A DNA stretch of 64,000 nt from an uncultured bacterium. Its GTDB lineage: Bacteria > Planctomycetota > JAJSAM01 > JAJVHW01. Position numbers and translations under genes: made by a program. The notes beneath the pieces were generated by a model, which was not told the DNA's origin, ran no database searches, and saw nothing but the letters and a program-made list of their open reading frames with translations. Positions 8,809 through 17,358 of the stretch are shown here, one piece after another; position 1 is the first letter of the stretch; each line of letters starts with the position of its first letter. The stretch is from the NCBI GenBank assembly GCA_937996235.1, contig CALKVK010000009.1:512455-576454 (forward strand), written 5' to 3'.

Positions 8809-8835
8809 GTCACTCTCTCCTGTTCGGCACGCGAG

Positions 8836-10266
8836 CTACGCCGGACCCATGCCCAGATCGCTCAGGCGGATCCCCTGGCGCTTCAACTCGCGCAACTGCC
8901 TTTCCTTGTCCTTCTGGAAGCGGCGGCCCATGAGCTTGTTCATGATGCCGCCCTCCGAGCGCAACTGCTTCATCGTCTGCCGCATCTGCTTGTAGCTCTT
9001 GAGCAGACGGTTGACCTCGTCCATGGACGTCCCGGAGCCGCGGGCGATGCGCCGGCGGCGCGCGGCGTCGATCACGTCGGGGTTGCGCCGCTCGGCGACG
9101 GTCATGCTCTGGATGATCGCCTTCGCGCGGCGCAGCGGCTTCTCGTCGATCTCCTGGTCGCCCAGCGCGGCGCCGACGCCCGGGAGCATCGAGAGCCACT
9201 CCTTCATCGGCCCCATCCGCTCGACCTGCTCGAACTGCCGCAGCATGTCGTCCATGGTGAAGGTGCCGGTGAACAGCTTCTCGGCGGCGGCCTCCACCTC
9301 GTTCTGCTGCATGACCTCCTGGGCGCGCTCCACCAGCGAGACGACGTCGCCCATGCCGAGGATGCGGGAGGCGAGCCGGTCGGGATGGAACGGCTCCAGG
9401 GCGTCCGGCCTCTCGCCGGTGCCCAGGAAGCGCACGGGCTTGCCCGTGACCGCGCGCACGGAGAGCGCGGCGCCCCCGCGCGTGTCGCCGTCGAGCTTCG
9501 TCAGCACGACGCCGGTGAGCGGGAGCGCAGCGTCGAAGGCCTTCGCGGAGTTGACCGCGTCCTGGCCCGTCATCGCGTCGAGGACGAGGAACACGTCGTG
9601 CGGCGTGACGCGCTCCGCGATGTCCCGGACCTCGTCCATCAGCTCGCGGTCGACGTGCAGTCGTCCTGCCGTGTCCAGGATGACGACGTCGTAGCCCTCG
9701 TCCGCGGCGCGCCGCACCGCGCGCTCGCAGATCTTCGGCGGGCGTCCCGACGCCTCGGCGTGGACGGTGATGCCCTGGTCGGCGCCGAGCACCTTGAGCT
9801 GCTCGACCGCCGCCGGCCGCTGCATGTCCGCGGCGACGAGGAGCGGGCGGCGTCCCTTGGACTTCAGGAAGCGCGCGAGCTTGGCGCAGGTCGTCGTCTT
9901 GCCGGCGCCCTGCAGGCCCGCCATCAGGATCACGGTCGGGCCGCGCGGCGACCAGCGGATCGGGATCTCCGTGCGGCCCGGTACGGACGGCTGGACCTCG
10001 TCCCCGCCCATCAGCCGCACGAGCTCGTCGTGCACGATCTTCACGACCTGCTGGTCGGGGCGGACGTTCTCGATCACGCGCTCGCCCACCGCACGCTCGC
10101 GGATGCGCTCGACGAGGTCGCGCACGACGGAGAGGTGCACGTCGGCCGTCAGCAGCGCCGTGCGAATCGCACGCAGCGCCTCGTCGACGTCGGACTCCGT
10201 GAGGGTTCCGCGCCGGCCGAGTCGCGAGACGGCCGCTTGCAGTCGCTGTGACAGGGACTCGAACAT
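8836..10266 (-). CDS. ffh: signal recognition particle GTPase Ffh
   Basis: 476-aa SRP54/Ffh that binds signal sequences on ribosomes and docks with FtsY. N-domain (MFESLSQRLQAAVSRL), G-domain motifs GLQGAGKTTTCAKLA (P-loop), DTAGRLHVD, TKLDGDTRGGAALS, and a Met-rich M-domain (EGGIMNKLMG...). Normal length. The ATG at 10266 is right for the family; the longer open frame upstream runs through murA antisense sequence and is a GC artefact. rpsP follows in the same operon. The 4.5S RNA gene was not found in the window. Confidence 0.96.
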   Translation of the reverse strand: MFESLSQRLQAAVSRLGRRGTLTESDVDEALRAIRTALLTADVHLSVVRDLVERIRERAVGERVIENVRPDQQVVKIVHDELVRLMGGDEVQPSVPGRTEIPIRWSPRGPTVILMAGLQGAGKTTTCAKLARFLKSKGRRPLLVAADMQRPAAVEQLKVLGADQGITVHAEASGRPPKICERAVRRAADEGYDVVILDTAGRLHVDRELMDEVRDIAERVTPHDVFLVLDAMTGQDAVNSAKAFDAALPLTGVVLTKLDGDTRGGAALSVRAVTGKPVRFLGTGERPDALEPFHPDRLASRILGMGDVVSLVERAQEVMQQNEVEAAAEKLFTGTFTMDDMLRQFEQVERMGPMKEWLSMLPGVGAALGDQEIDEKPLRRAKAIIQSMTVAERRNPDVIDAARRRRIARGSGTSMDEVNRLLKSYKQMRQTMKQLRSEGGIMNKLMGRRFQKDKERQLRELKRQGIRLSDLGMGPA

Positions 10267-10351
10267 CAGCACCCGGACGCGCGGAGTTCCGCAGGGACGC
10301 GCGAGACGAAACGCCGAAGCGTAGGCGTGGGCGTGGGGAGCGTCAAGTTGA

Positions 10352-10366
10352 CCCCGCTCCGCGGGG
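10352..10366 (-). terminator. GC hairpin between murA and ffh
   Basis: Perfect 6-bp stem CCCCGC/GCGGGG with a 3-base loop, about 107 bases downstream of the murA stop. No T-tract follows on the minus strand, so this is a weak candidate terminator only. Nothing else is recognisable in 10267..10472. Confidence 0.25.
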
Positions 10367-10472
10367 CGGCGCCGCGACGTGCGCCGCGCCCGGCCCGAGC
10401 GCGCGGACGCGCGTCGGCGCCGCCGCCGCACCGGGTGCGGACGCGCGGCTGCCGACCGCCAGCGCGTCGGCC

Positions 10473-11750
10473 TCAGGCCGGGTCTTCGTCGGGCACGCGG
10501 GCGATGCGCGCGCCGAGCGCGGCGAGCTTCTCCTCGATGCGCTCGTACCCGCGGTCGATGTGGTAGACGCGCCGCACCTCCGTCGCCCCCTCGGCGACGA
10601 GCCCCGCGAGGACCAGTGCCGCCGACGCCCGCAGGTCCGAGGCGAGCACGGGCGCGCCGGACAGGAAGTCCGTCCCCTCGACGATCGCCATGTCGTGCTC
10701 CTTGCGGACCCGCGCACGCATGCGCGCCAGCTCCGCGACGTGCATGAACCGCTCGGGGTAGATCTTCTCCGTCACGACCGAGACGCCCTCGGCCAGCGCC
10801 AGGAGCGCCATGAACTGCGCCTGCAGGTCCGTCGGGAACCCCGGATACGGCAGCGTCGTCACGTCGGCTGCGCGCAGCCGACCGCGCCGCGCGCAGCGCA
10901 CCCAGTCGGGACCGCTCTCGACCGAGCAGCCGATCTCCTCGAGGCGCTCGAGCACCGCGGTCAGGTGGTCCGGCCGGCAGTCGCGGACCGTGACGTTCCC
11001 ACCGGTGATCGCCGCGGCGACCAGGAAGGTGCCCGCCTCGATGCGATCGGGGACCGGGCGGTACGTCGCGCCGTGCAGTTCCGGCACGCCGTGGACCTCC
11101 AGGACCGGCGTGCCGATTCCGCGGACGTCGGCTCCCATCGCGACGAGGAAGAGCGCGAGGTCCTGGACCTCGGGCTCGCAGGCCGCCATGTGGATGTGCG
11201 TCACACCCTCGGCGAGGACGGCGGCCATGAGCACGTTGCCGGTGCCGGTGACGGTGGGCCCGAACGCCCCGCCCAGGTACATCGTGCCGCCGCGCAGACG
11301 CTCCGCGCTGCCGACGATGTAACCCGCCTCGATGTCGAGCTCGGCGCCGAGCGCGCGCAGGCCCTTCATGTGGAGGTCGATCGGACGCGGTCCGAAGACG
11401 CAGCCGCCGGGGAACGAGACCCGCGCGCGCCGCCGCCGCCCGAGCAGCGGACCGAGCACACACACCGAGGCGCGCATCGTCTTGACGAGCTCGTACGGTG
11501 CCTCGCACGACGACTCGTCCGTCACGCGCGTCGTGATCGAGCCGTCGTCGTCGCGCCGGCACTCGACCCCGAGCGCTTCGAGGATGCGCAGCATCGTGTC
11601 GAGGTCGCGGAGGCGGGGCGCATCGACGATGCGGCACGGCTCCTTCGTCAGGAGCGTCGCCGCGAGGATCGGCAGCACGGAGTTCTTGGCGGTGCCGGTC
11701 CGCACGTCGCCCCGCAGGGCGACACCGCCTTCGATCACGAGCTTGTCCAA
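10473..11750 (-). CDS. murA: UDP-N-acetylglucosamine 1-carboxyvinyltransferase (MurA)
   Basis: 425-aa cytoplasmic enzyme of the first committed peptidoglycan step, transferring enolpyruvate from PEP to UDP-GlcNAc. The catalytic Lys-Asn (GTAKNSVLP) and the PEP-reactive cysteine loop (SFPGGCVFGPRP) are both present, the latter meaning the fosfomycin-sensitive Cys form rather than the Asp form. Further family blocks: KTMRASVCVLGPLL, YPGFPTDLQAQFMA and LRASAALVLAGL. The start is TTG with GGAGG 5 bases upstream; the nearby ATG is out of frame. It shows that this organism makes, or can make, peptidoglycan. Confidence 0.95.
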   Translation of the reverse strand: MDKLVIEGGVALRGDVRTGTAKNSVLPILAATLLTKEPCRIVDAPRLRDLDTMLRILEALGVECRRDDDGSITTRVTDESSCEAPYELVKTMRASVCVLGPLLGRRRRARVSFPGGCVFGPRPIDLHMKGLRALGAELDIEAGYIVGSAERLRGGTMYLGGAFGPTVTGTGNVLMAAVLAEGVTHIHMAACEPEVQDLALFLVAMGADVRGIGTPVLEVHGVPELHGATYRPVPDRIEAGTFLVAAAITGGNVTVRDCRPDHLTAVLERLEEIGCSVESGPDWVRCARRGRLRAADVTTLPYPGFPTDLQAQFMALLALAEGVSVVTEKIYPERFMHVAELARMRARVRKEHDMAIVEGTDFLSGAPVLASDLRASAALVLAGLVAEGATEVRRVYHIDRGYERIEEKLAALGARIARVPDEDPA

Positions 11751-11890
11751 TGCATCCTCCGGCGCATGTCGGCGCGGGAGGGAGGCGGCAGGTCCTGCCG
11801 AGGGGGATGCTGATCCTACTCACGCGCACCGCCGCCCGCGCGGAGATCCGGACAGGCGGGCGCGGCGCGGCCGCGGAGCCGGAACGCGCG

Positions 11891-11918
11891 AAGGGCGGCG
11901 TCTTGCGACGCCGCCCTT
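11891..11918 (-). terminator. strong hairpin downstream of the surface-protein gene
   Basis: Perfect 12-bp inverted repeat (AAGGGCGGCGTC, loop TTGC, GACGCCGCCCTT), 26 bases past the stop of the gene at 11944..14745. Position and strength fit a transcription terminator, although no clear U-run follows on the minus strand. Confidence 0.65.
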
Positions 11919-11943
11919 CCGTGTGTCCACAGGGGTTCCGCGA

Positions 11944-14745
11944 TCAGAAGTTGAACTGGAACTTCAGCGTGATCGCGTCGACGGACGGCAGCGGGTCGAG
12001 ACGCGTCTGCTCGTCGTCGAGCTGGAACGTGATGCGGTACCGCACGAAGCGGTAGCCGAAGCCGTTCAGAGCCGCGAGCGGGAACGTGTACTCCGAGCCG
12101 AACACACCCGGGTTGTAGCCGGGGATGTTGAACACACCGTTCGGCTTGCCCGAGTTGTCGTGCACCTTGAGCGGCAGCCACCGCGAGGTGATCGACGTGT
12201 CCGTCGAGTTCTGGAACGCGTCGAGCGCCGACAGGTCGGGCTGCCCGAACAGCGTCGGGTGCTCGCGCGTCATCTGCAGTTCGACGAAGATCGCGTCGTT
12301 GGTGGTCGGGTCCGACTGGATGTCCTCGTTCGTCAGGTTGACGATCCGCGGCTCCAGCACGCCCAGGTCGGCGAACTTCGAGTAGACGATCGACGGCACG
12401 CCGCCGCCCACCGGGTCGAAGAAGCCGCCCGTGCCGCCGGCCACCACGAGGCCGCCGTTCGGGTCGTCGAGGCGGATGTAGCCGCGGCCGCCGTCACCAC
12501 CGTACGGCGCGACGTAGCTGCCGGTCTGCGTGCCGCCCTTGCCGCCGGTCACGACGAACGCCGCAGCGGTGTCGGCGACGTCGTAGCCGCCCGTGGAGCG
12601 GACGAGGATCGAGCCGCCGCCGCCGCCACCGCCGGGGCCACCGGAAATGGTGCTCGGAGCGTTGCCCCCGTTGCCGCCCAGTCCACCCGTTGCGATGAGA
12701 CGACCGGAGGTCGCGATCGTCACCACGCGCGCGGTCTGGATCTGCATGGCGCCGCCGCCGGCCCCGCCGCCGCCGCCCGGCTTGATCCAGCCGTACGAGG
12801 AGACGTAGCCGCCGTTGCCGCCTGCGCCACCACCACCCGCGCCGACGAGCGGCTGCAGGTCGTCGTTCGTCGAGCCGGCGCCTCCCTGGCCGCCCGGGCC
12901 CTGCCACGAGGCATAGGCGCCGGCGCCGTTCGCGCCGTTGGTGCCGGGCTGACGCGCACCGCCACCGCCACCACCGCCGGCCATGACGTACGCGGTGCTG
13001 GTGTTCACACCGCCGCCCAGTCCGCCGCGTCCGCCGTCCTCGGGGCCCGCCACGGTGCCGGTGGAGTCGTACCCAGGGGTGCCGGGGTTGCCGGAACCCT
13101 GCGTGTTGCTCGAACTGGTCGTCGCCTGAGTGGAGCTGTTGCCGCCCGTGCCGCCGCCGGCCGTGCCGACACCGCCGTACATGGGGCTCACGGACGTGTA
13201 GTAGCTGCCGGTGAGGCCGTTGTCGCCGGCGTTCGCCGCGAGCTGCAGCGTGCCCGCCACCGTGAAGTTGATCGCGCGGATCTGCGCCGGCAGCGAGCTC
13301 TTCACCGTGACCTTGACACCCTGCGGGATCACCACGTCGCGGAAGTTCGCGGTCGCGTTCCCGAACTTGTCGAGGTCGATCGTCACGTCGGACGCCGGCA
13401 GGAAGTCGCCGTCGGCCGCCGTGCCGCCCGCGGCGGTCATGATGCCGGAGGCGCTGCTCGGCACGCTGACGTCCCACTCGCCGGTCGAGATCCGACCGTC
13501 GAACAGGTCCTCGGCGCGCAGGAAGTTCACCGTGAAGGACGCGTCCGTGAACGGCTCGTCCTTCGTCGAGAACAGGACCATCACGCGCGGGTCGAACTCG
13601 TCCGGGTACGCATCGCCGATCGTCAGGATGTTCGTCTTGTACACCCCGCGCAGCGCCGGGTCGGCCGGCCAGTCCTGGATCAGCGCGCCCGGCGGGTCGT
13701 CGAGCTCGGACCACGGCTTCGTCGGGTCGTCGGTCCGCAGCTGCGCGAGCCAGTCGTAGATCGCGCGCAGCCGCGACCGGTCGCGGCTCGGCTGGAAGTC
13801 GTAGTTCTCGGTCAGGTCGCGGACGTTCTTCGTCACGCGCAGCGCGTACGTCCCGACGTCGGCCAGGGGCACGCGCGGCTGGAAGACCATCAGCGTCGTG
13901 GAGAAGTTCTGCTCCACGAAGATGTCGCCGGCGATCGGACGCCGAGCGCTCAGGTCACCCTTGCGCTGCGTGAGAGTCAGCTCGACGTTGCCGAGCAGAC
14001 GCGCGGTGGTCGGGGAGAGCGGGACCTTCGTGCAGAAGAGGGAGACCGAGATGTCGTTCGGGACGTCGCTCGCCCCGCCCGCCCGCGAGTACTGGTCGGA
14101 GATCTGCGGCGCGCGGTCCGGCGGGTTCGAGAACGCGAACTGCGGCGGCGGCGCGCTCTGGTACGTCGTCTCGGTGTAGAGGTCCGACAGATTCGTGGAG
14201 GAGGCCGTCGCGAACGGCACCGTCACGCCGCGGCGCAGGGGGCGCCCGCGGGTCGAGCGCAGCGGCGAGATGCCGTCGGCGCCGATGACGCGGACCTGGT
14301 AGCGCGTGCTCGGCTGCAGACCCGCGTTCTCGGCCGCGTTGTCGCGGACGGAACCGGCCGGGTAGAACTTGCCGGTCGGGCTCGCGGGGTCACGCAGGTG
14401 GCTCGGGAGACGCGGGTAGAAGCGCACGACGTTGCCGTTCACCTGGAAGGTCCCGAAGACCTCCTTCGTGAAGCCCGTCTGCGTCGCGTTCTCACCGCGC
14501 ACCTGGATGACCGCGTGGCTCACCGTCGCCGGGTCCACGTCCGCGCTGAACGTCATCTCGACGATGGAGTTCGCAGGGACGTTGGTCGCGTTGGCGATGT
14601 TGATGCGCTGCAGGGTCAGGTTGCGACCGCGGCGCGACTTCTTGGTCTTCGCGGTGGCATGCTCCGCGGCGCCCAGCGACGCCACCACCAGCGCAGCCGC
14701 GAGTCCACCACCGATCAGTCGAGTCAGCGCTCTCGAGTTGGCCAT
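11944..14745 (-). CDS. large secreted Ig-like protein with Gly-rich region
   Basis: 933-aa exported protein. ATG at 14745 with GGAGG about 9 bases upstream. Signal peptide (LIGGGLAAALVVASLGAAEHATA), then a short basic stretch (KTKKSRRGRN). Residues about 45-125 look like a bacterial Ig-like (Big_5/SbsA) domain (NSIVEMTFSADVDPATVSHA, VRFYPRLPSHL). A second such unit spans about 150-330. Residues about 525-780 are rich in Gly/Ser/Asn with runs such as AGGGGGGGARQPG, and the end is beta-rich. It is probably a cell-surface or extracellular structural protein. It shares its signal, basic stretch and Ig architecture with the gene at 20048..22258. Exact role unknown. Confidence 0.82.
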   Translation of the reverse strand: MANSRALTRLIGGGLAAALVVASLGAAEHATAKTKKSRRGRNLTLQRINIANATNVPANSIVEMTFSADVDPATVSHAVIQVRGENATQTGFTKEVFGTFQVNGNVVRFYPRLPSHLRDPASPTGKFYPAGSVRDNAAENAGLQPSTRYQVRVIGADGISPLRSTRGRPLRRGVTVPFATASSTNLSDLYTETTYQSAPPPQFAFSNPPDRAPQISDQYSRAGGASDVPNDISVSLFCTKVPLSPTTARLLGNVELTLTQRKGDLSARRPIAGDIFVEQNFSTTLMVFQPRVPLADVGTYALRVTKNVRDLTENYDFQPSRDRSRLRAIYDWLAQLRTDDPTKPWSELDDPPGALIQDWPADPALRGVYKTNILTIGDAYPDEFDPRVMVLFSTKDEPFTDASFTVNFLRAEDLFDGRISTGEWDVSVPSSASGIMTAAGGTAADGDFLPASDVTIDLDKFGNATANFRDVVIPQGVKVTVKSSLPAQIRAINFTVAGTLQLAANAGDNGLTGSYYTSVSPMYGGVGTAGGGTGGNSSTQATTSSSNTQGSGNPGTPGYDSTGTVAGPEDGGRGGLGGGVNTSTAYVMAGGGGGGGARQPGTNGANGAGAYASWQGPGGQGGAGSTNDDLQPLVGAGGGGAGGNGGYVSSYGWIKPGGGGGAGGGAMQIQTARVVTIATSGRLIATGGLGGNGGNAPSTISGGPGGGGGGGSILVRSTGGYDVADTAAAFVVTGGKGGTQTGSYVAPYGGDGGRGYIRLDDPNGGLVVAGGTGGFFDPVGGGVPSIVYSKFADLGVLEPRIVNLTNEDIQSDPTTNDAIFVELQMTREHPTLFGQPDLSALDAFQNSTDTSITSRWLPLKVHDNSGKPNGVFNIPGYNPGVFGSEYTFPLAALNGFGYRFVRYRITFQLDDEQTRLDPLPSVDAITLKFQFNF

Positions 14746-15359
14746 CTGCGCCACCCTCCAGTTGCTCAGGCTCTGAGTCCCAGAATCCACACGTGGACCT
14801 TCCGAGACGGCCCGCACCGCTCGGGAGACCCGTTCCAGCCCGACGTCCTTGTTATACGCGACGGCGCGGGGTTTTCCACACGCAACCGGGGCTCGGCATC
14901 GAGCCTGAGGACCGCCGCACGGCGGCGGACGACGCGCGCCGTCGCGCGGCACGAGCGCCCACGGCGTGCGAGTTCGCACGCCGTGTCCCGGGCAGCCTCG
15001 CGGAGGACGGCGGGAGGCGGCGGCCGGCGCAGACCCGCGACGAGCGGTTCCGCTCGGTAGGGGGTCGGCGCCGCGCCGCCGCGCCGCGCGACGTCTCGAA
15101 AAAAAACTCTCGCGACTGCGGTTTTTCGTGGCGCGACGACGCCCCGGGAGGCGAAGCAGCGGGTGTCGGGGCCGGCGCGCGACCGCGTGGCGCGCGCAAT
15201 CCTTGCGCTTGTCCCGAGCGCCCGCAGAATCGCGCGTTTCGCCGGTCCGATCCACTTCCGGGCCGCGGCGACGGCGGGCTGCGCCGCCGTCGCGTGAACC
15301 GGGCTCGCAGCCCGGGGCCCATTCGCACCCGCGCCCAGAGCGCGCCGGAGGTCCTTCGC
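14746..15359. other. 614-base divergent intergenic region
   Basis: Separates the leftward surface-protein gene from the rightward TPR/alpha-CTD gene, so it must hold promoters for both. It contains an AT-rich island at about 15097..15126 (A8, then T5; CGAAAAA and TTTTTCG form an inverted repeat 18 bases apart), which stands out in this GC background, and a -10-like TATAAC on the minus strand. No convincing protein or RNA gene; the open frames crossing it are high-GC artefacts. Confidence 0.6.
14851..14856 (-). promoter_or_regulatory. possible -10 element for the surface-protein gene
   Basis: Minus-strand TATAAC (plus GTTATA), about 106 bases before the ATG at 14745, in otherwise GC-rich sequence. 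No good -35 at the right spacing (TTGCGT sits 23 bases upstream), so support is weak. Confidence 0.3.
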
Positions 15360-16682
15360 ATGAGCCAGGTAGCCGTCGATGTCGTCGCCGTGCTCGAGAA
15401 GCCGTCGCCGTCGTCGGAGGAGATCCGCGCGGTGCGTCAGGCCGTCTGGAGCGACGCGGCCGCTCGCCGCGCCGTCTCCGAGATCGCCGCCACGGCACCG
15501 CTCGAACCGGACGCGGGTGCGGGCGACAAGCGGCTGGCGCTCCGCAAGGGCCTGGCGCTGTGGGCGCTCGCGCGCGAGCGCGACGCCGCCGAGTGGCTGG
15601 CGCACTCCACGGGCCGCACGGCGCTCGAGTTCCTCGGACGCAGCCTGCTCGCGACCGGACGTCCGGCCGGAGCGGCCGAGGCGCTCGCGGGTCTCGCCGA
15701 GGACCCGGCCGTGGCCGCGGTGCTGGCCGAGTGCTTCGCAAATCGCGGCGACGCCGATGCGTGCCGCGCCGCCGCGAAGCACATCGGCGACCCCGCCGAC
15801 GCGGCGTACGTCGAGGGTCGCCTCGCGGACATCGAAGGCGAGCACGAGGAGGCGGAGACCGCGTACGACCGCGCCGTGGACCTGCGCCACAACCACACGG
15901 GAGCGCTGTTCCGCCTCGCGTACGGGTCCGCCCTGCACGGCGACGACGAGACCGCCATCTCGTTCTACCGCCGCTGCATCGACTCCGCGTGCGCGCCCGT
16001 CAACGCGTACCTGAACCTCGGGAACCTGCACGAGGACCGCGGGGAGTTCAGCCGCGCGCGCGAGTGCTACAAGGCCGTGCTCGACGCGGACCCGCGCAAC
16101 GAGCGTGCGCGCATGTTCCTGCGCGACGCCACCGCCTCGCTGAACATGTTCTACGACGAGGATCTCGAGCGTCGGGCCGACCGCCGGTCGCAGGTCATGC
16201 GCCTGCCGGTCACCGACTTCGAGCTGTCGGTGCGCAGCCGCAACTGCCTCGCGAAGATGGGCGTCCGGACGCTGGGCGACCTCGTGCAGCGCACCGAGCA
16301 GGAGCTGCTCTCGTACAAGAACTTCGGCGAGACCAGCCTGCAGGAGATCAAGGACATCCTCGCGCAGAAGGGGCTGCGCCTCGGCATGGGCCGCGAGGAG
16401 CTGTCGCGCGACGAGGAGGCCCGCTCGATCCTCGAGGGGATCGGCGGCGCCGCGCCCCCCGAGACCGACCGGCGGATCGCACTCGACCGGCCGCTGAACG
16501 ACCTCGAGCTGTCGGTGCGCAGCCGGCACTGCATGAGCGTCCTCGGACTGCGCACCGTGGGCGACCTCGTGCGCTGCACGGAGGCCGAACTGATGACCAT
16601 CAAGAACTTCGGGCAGACCAGCCTGAACGAGGTCAAGCAGAAGCTGGCGGAGCTCGGTCTCTCGCTGGCGAGCGGCGCCTGA
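15360..16682 (+). CDS. TPR protein with two RNA-polymerase alpha C-terminal domains
   Basis: 440-aa protein. ATG with GGAGG 8 bases upstream. Residues 1-270 are helical repeats; TPR-like units are clear at YVEGRLADIEGEHEEAETAY, FRLAYGSALHGDDETAISFY and NAYLNLGNLHEDRGEFSRAR. Two separate alpha-CTD modules follow: about 280-345 (FELSVRSRNCLAKMGVRTLG ... KNFGETSLQEIKDIL) and about 375-440 (LELSVRSRHCMSVLGLRTVG ... KNFGQTSLNEVKQKL). The alpha N-terminal assembly domain is absent, so it is not rpoA itself. Alpha-CTDs bind UP-element DNA and activators, so this may be a free transcription co-factor. I associate this architecture with planctomycetes. ruvA follows 19 bases later. Confidence 0.9.
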   Translation: MSQVAVDVVAVLEKPSPSSEEIRAVRQAVWSDAAARRAVSEIAATAPLEPDAGAGDKRLALRKGLALWALARERDAAEWLAHSTGRTALEFLGRSLLATGRPAGAAEALAGLAEDPAVAAVLAECFANRGDADACRAAAKHIGDPADAAYVEGRLADIEGEHEEAETAYDRAVDLRHNHTGALFRLAYGSALHGDDETAISFYRRCIDSACAPVNAYLNLGNLHEDRGEFSRARECYKAVLDADPRNERARMFLRDATASLNMFYDEDLERRADRRSQVMRLPVTDFELSVRSRNCLAKMGVRTLGDLVQRTEQELLSYKNFGETSLQEIKDILAQKGLRLGMGREELSRDEEARSILEGIGGAAPPETDRRIALDRPLNDLELSVRSRHCMSVLGLRTVGDLVRCTEAELMTIKNFGQTSLNEVKQKLAELGLSLASGA

Positions 16683-16701
16683 CCCTCGCAGGGCGCTGCC
16701 C

Positions 16702-17286
16702 GTGTACCACCACCTGCGCGGCCGGCTGGAGCGCAAGTCGCCGGCCGAGGTCGTACTGGACGTGGGCGGCATCGGCTATCTGCTCGCGATCCCGCTCAGC
16801 ACCTACGAGCGCCTGCCCGCGGAGGGCGAGACGGTCCGCCTGCTGACGACCTTCGTCGTCCGCGAGGACGCTCATCGCCTGTACGGCTTCGCGACTGCCG
16901 ACGAGCGTGCGTTCTTCGCACTGCTCCAGACGGTCACCGGCGTCGGCCCCCAGGTCGCGCTCGGGATCGTCTCTGCGCTGCCCGTCCGCGAGTTCCGCGC
17001 CGCGGTGGCCGCCGCCGATCCGACGCGGCTGCGGCGCGTGAAAGGGATCGGCAAGCGGCTCTCCGAGCGGCTCGTCGTGGAACTCCGCGACCGGATCGAC
17101 GTGCTCGGCGCGAGCGACCCCGTGGATGCCGAGGACGCGGCCGAGCGCGACGCGGTGCTCGCGCTGCAGGCGCTCGGCTTCGGGCCCGACGAGGCGCGCG
17201 CGGCCGTCGAGGCGGCGCGCCGCGAGGGCGACGCATCCGCCGGGAACGCCGGCGATCTCGTCCGGCGCGCGCTCCGACGGCTCTGA
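16702..17286 (+). CDS. ruvA: Holliday junction branch migration protein RuvA
   Basis: 194-aa RuvA, the tetrameric junction-binding partner of RuvB. OB-fold N-domain (MYHHLRGRLERKSPAEVVLD, VGGIGYLLAIP), paired helix-hairpin-helix motifs (LLQTVTGVGPQVALGIVSAL, RLRRVKGIGKRLSERLVVEL), and the small C-terminal domain III that contacts RuvB (AVLALQALGFGPDEA). GTG start, 19 bases after the preceding gene. ruvB and ruvC are not in this window, so the usual ruvCAB cluster is broken up. Confidence 0.95.
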   Translation: MYHHLRGRLERKSPAEVVLDVGGIGYLLAIPLSTYERLPAEGETVRLLTTFVVREDAHRLYGFATADERAFFALLQTVTGVGPQVALGIVSALPVREFRAAVAAADPTRLRRVKGIGKRLSERLVVELRDRIDVLGASDPVDAEDAAERDAVLALQALGFGPDEARAAVEAARREGDASAGNAGDLVRRALRRL

Positions 17287-17358
17287 CCCCCCGCGCGCGT
17301 ACCGCCCGCCCGTGCGCGGCGCTGTAGCATCGCGCCTCCCCCGCAGGAGACTCGACCC

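Noticed and set aside
8836..11829. A single long minus-strand frame that runs past ffh into murA
   Set aside because: Only 8836..10266 matches Ffh; the rest overlaps murA in another frame and is a high-GC artefact.
12430..13170. DNA-level repeats in the Gly-rich segment, possibly CRISPR or minisatellite
   Set aside because: The repetition comes from Gly codons; there are no regular identical repeats or spacers.
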